Positions 6,221 to 7,918 of a stretch of DNA of 7,918 nucleotides are shown piece after piece (position 1 is the stretch's first letter; each line of letters opens with the position of its first letter). The notes under the pieces were generated by a model, which was not told where the DNA came from, did no database searches, and saw nothing but the letters and a program-made list of their open reading frames with translations. The DNA is from an uncultured Bacteroidota bacterium. GTDB taxonomy: Bacteria > Bacteroidota > Bacteroidia > Chitinophagales > Chitinophagaceae. Where the stretch lies: positions 1 to 7,918 of the forward strand of contig CAIRNW010000096.1 of NCBI GenBank assembly GCA_903879995.1, in the 5' to 3' direction. The position numbers were made by a program, and so were the translations under genes.

Positions 6221-6257
6221 AAACACGCAATTACCGATCTAAATATAATTTGTGTTT
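6221..6257 (+). terminator. Weak possible hairpin terminator after lipB
   Basis: AAACAC (6221-6226) pairs with GTGTTT (6252-6257), and AATT (6229-6232) with AATT (6247-6250), with a small internal bulge and a loop of about 14. Two further T follow. The stem is A/T rich and extends into the end of the convergent gene, so stability is poor. Chance is a fair alternative. Confidence 0.2.
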
Positions 6258-7184
6258 TTCAAGAAGTCGATTATCCTCGTATAACTCGAATAAAAACCAG
6301 CCGCCGTGTAAGAAGTTTGTTTTGTCTACTTGAAATTCAGGCGCAGGTAGATTTTTTAATTCGAATAATAATCGTTTATCTGGCTCAAAAAATTTTATAC
6401 GGTATCGTGAGAGTCGGGCTCGGTTTGGAACTTGCACCCGAATATTTCCATCGGGGTGAGTAAACACAAATAAGGAGGGGGCATAGGCATTTGGATCATC
6501 CTTAGTAAACACGGCTGTGGGTGTTTTTGCGGAATCACCCAGACGGATATTTTGTAATCTGTATACAACAGGTTCCGCTCTTTTAATGGCCGGAATTGAA
6601 TAGGAAGTGGTGGAGGGAGTATCGGGGACTAGTTCTTCCGTATTTTTTTTTATTTCATTTGTTTTGTCTTCATTTTTTTGAAGGGTGTTTTGCGCTACGG
6701 GTTCCGGCGTTTTAGTAACAGGAGTAGTAACCGGTTGTGTGGTTGATAAGATTTTCTCATCCTTAGGTTTTGTAGGAATGGAAGCTTGTGTCAAGGTGCC
6801 TGTTGTGGGAGGGACAGGTACAATAACTTCACGAGTCGGTTGTTTTGCTGCAGTAAATAGGTAGCGTCCATTCTCCAATTGTATGTATAGACGGTAGAAC
6901 ATGTGGTCGTTGATGGCTTTTGCATCTGCGTATCCGTTTTGTTTAGCCGTAGGGTCGGGTACCGTTAAAATACTTTTATAACCACGAATACTATCAAATG
7001 AGCGTTGTATGGTTATTTGTGCCGTATATGTGTAGTTGTTTACCCAGCTAATTACGTAGCGGTTACCCCCAATGTCCTTTACACTGAATTGAGGAAGTGT
7101 ATCCTGCGCATTCATGTTAAGGAATAAGCCAGGTAAAAGCCATGTGGGTAATAGGAAAACAATAAGTTGACGAATTGCAGTCAT
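6231..7184 (-). CDS. Secreted protein with fibronectin-III-like domain, Thr/Pro/Lys linker and possible type IX secretion C-terminal domain
   Basis: I do not know this 317-residue protein by name. Residues 1-27 look like a signal peptide (MTAIRQ, hydrophobic core, then NMNAQ). Residues about 31-112 resemble a fibronectin-III-type beta sandwich, with RYVISWVNN, a QITIQRSFDSIRGYKSI strand pair, YADAKA and FYRLYIQLENG. These fit the W and YYRL-type landmarks seen in Bacteroidota cell-surface proteins. Residues about 113-205 are a low-complexity linker rich in Thr, Pro and Lys. The last 80 residues (SLFVFTHPDGNIRVQVP, then YRIKFFEPDKRLLFELKN, FQVDKTNF, GWFLFELYEDNRLLEKHKLY) follow the strand order of a Por-type sorting domain, though the usual NP-rich opening is changed. 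ATG 7184 is chosen from the signal peptide and the promoter box. A GTG at 7214, overlapping the upstream stop, is the alternative. Confidence 0.82.
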   Translation of the reverse strand: MTAIRQLIVFLLPTWLLPGLFLNMNAQDTLPQFSVKDIGGNRYVISWVNNYTYTAQITIQRSFDSIRGYKSILTVPDPTAKQNGYADAKAINDHMFYRLYIQLENGRYLFTAAKQPTREVIVPVPPTTGTLTQASIPTKPKDEKILSTTQPVTTPVTKTPEPVAQNTLQKNEDKTNEIKKNTEELVPDTPSTTSYSIPAIKRAEPVVYRLQNIRLGDSAKTPTAVFTKDDPNAYAPSLFVFTHPDGNIRVQVPNRARLSRYRIKFFEPDKRLLFELKNLPAPEFQVDKTNFLHGGWFLFELYEDNRLLEKHKLYLDR

Positions 7185-7198
7185 GATAGATTCAATTG

Positions 7199-7206
7199 CA
7201 AAGATA
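7199..7206 (-). promoter_or_regulatory. Candidate -7 promoter box of the secreted FN3-like gene
   Basis: The minus strand reads TATCTTTG, a full TAnnTTTG match. It lies in the 26-bp gap after the stop of the upstream enzyme gene and ends 14 bases before the ATG at 7184. It would place the transcription start downstream of the GTG at 7214, which argues for the ATG start. It suggests the secreted-protein gene can be expressed apart from its upstream neighbour. Confidence 0.4.
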
Positions 7207-7210
7207 ATGC

Positions 7211-7918
7211 TCACTCAACTCCATTAGAAAAGCATAATGCTCCTTTTTCAAGTGACTCATTTCCTTGTAAGCCTCCGCTGTGGATCAGTAACAAGCGGCT
7301 TCCTTTTTTGAAAAAGTTATTTGTAGCAAGTTGCTCCACTGCATAGAATAACTTGGATGTGTAAACGATATCGGTTGGTATTTTGGTCGAGTTATAAAGC
7401 TGATTCATGTATTCCAACAATTGGGCAGGGTGTTTTGCATAACCGCCCCATTCAAAGCCCTCTAACATGCTCCAAGGGCATGAGACTTGCATTAACAAAC
7501 TGCTTACTTCTTTTTCCAGTGCTTCTTTTCCTTTTAATACAGGTATCCCAATGAGCGTAGTGTTTTTTAGTGCATTCGCTATTCCGGCTAACATGGTGCC
7601 GGTTCCAACTGCTGCAAGTACATGTGTAAAATCCTCTTCATTAAATAAGTCAGTAATGGTGGAGGCTCCTTTTGCTCCCAGCATGCCGTATCCTCCCTCT
7701 TGAATGACATAATTTGTAGGTTGGAGTTCCACTTTCCTTCTTTGGGTTGCGTAGGCATCTCTCGAAAGAAATTGTAATTCCATTCCTAACGACAAGGCTG
7801 AATTTAATGTGTGAGAAAATAGTGCAGGCTTTTCTCCTCTCACATAGCCCAAAGATTTTAATCCCATTTTTTTGCTAGCGGCAGCAGTGGCAACCAGGTG
7901 GTTAGACCAAGGACCGCC
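7211..7918 (-). CDS. PLP-dependent ACC deaminase / D-cysteine desulfhydrase-like protein, missing its N-terminus (cut by window edge)
   Basis: This is a fold-type II pyridoxal-phosphate enzyme. Family members deaminate 1-aminocyclopropane-1-carboxylate or break D-cysteine to pyruvate, sulfide and ammonia. The frame is open to the right edge with 235 residues visible. Full members are about 300-330 residues, so the N-terminus with the PLP-binding lysine (GNK motif) is outside. Visible landmarks, numbered from the first visible residue, are: GGPWSNHLVATA (1-12) with the conserved Ser-Asn-His; GYVRGE (24-29); GGYGMLGAKG (76-85); the phosphate-binding AVGTGTMLAG (103-112); GGYAK (158-162); and IHSGGLQG (212-219). 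SNH following a GG is typical of the group. The substrate cannot be assigned. In Bacteroidota, many such genes are labelled ACC deaminase only by similarity. An in-frame ATG at 7867 is not the start, because the SNH motif lies before it. Confidence 0.9.
   Translation of the reverse strand, partial: GGPWSNHLVATAAASKKMGLKSLGYVRGEKPALFSHTLNSALSLGMELQFLSRDAYATQRRKVELQPTNYVIQEGGYGMLGAKGASTITDLFNEEDFTHVLAAVGTGTMLAGIANALKNTTLIGIPVLKGKEALEKEVSSLLMQVSCPWSMLEGFEWGGYAKHPAQLLEYMNQLYNSTKIPTDIVYTSKLFYAVEQLATNNFFKKGSRLLLIHSGGLQGNESLEKGALCFSNGVE

Noticed and set aside
7357..7703. Plus-strand open frames opposite the PLP enzyme
   Set aside because: They are shadows of a gene with clear fold-type II motifs on the minus strand.
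1..7918. CRISPR arrays, tRNA or rRNA genes, insertion sequences, phage or defence genes
   Set aside because: No spaced direct repeats, cloverleaf or rRNA-like segments, transposase motifs or terminal inverted repeats were seen; the window is filled by housekeeping genes and two secreted proteins.

Overview
The window looks like an ordinary chromosomal housekeeping region of a Bacteroidota bacterium, most likely of the Chitinophagaceae type. The evidence is the promoter style (repeated TAnnTTTG -7 boxes), the absence of Shine-Dalgarno sequences, the moderate G+C content, and the look of proteins such as the TrmH-like methyltransferase beginning MRKL and the secreted proteins ending their signal peptides in AQ. 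The lineage is inferred from these traits, not from a database search.

Layout. (1) Positions 1-1036, minus strand: the first 345 codons of mutS, cut by the left edge. (2) Positions 1087-4442, plus strand: a tight five-gene run of a SpoU/TrmH-family RNA methyltransferase, a UbiA-family prenyltransferase, ruvX (yqgF), peptide deformylase, and a secreted protein of unknown function. Neighbours overlap by ATGA or lie 4-9 bp apart. (3) Positions 4447-5493, minus: an RluD-type pseudouridine synthase. (4) Positions 5539-6219, plus: lipB, divergent from rluD. (5) Positions 6231-7184, minus: a secreted protein with a fibronectin-III-like domain, a Thr/Pro/Lys linker and a possible type IX secretion C-terminal domain. 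(6) Positions 7211-7918, minus: a PLP-dependent ACC deaminase/D-cysteine desulfhydrase-like enzyme, cut by the right edge.

The genes do not form one pathway. They serve mismatch repair, rRNA/tRNA modification, rRNA maturation or Holliday-junction processing, N-terminal protein maturation, quinone synthesis and lipoate attachment. The least explained genes are the two secreted proteins.

The most notable non-coding signal is that four genes (methyltransferase, def, rluD, lipB) have a TAnnTTTG-type box ending only 4-5 bases before the ATG. This implies leaderless or nearly leaderless transcripts. Coding is dense: no gap between genes exceeds 50 bp. I saw no tRNA, rRNA, CRISPR array, insertion sequence, phage gene or defence system, and no convincing novel system.
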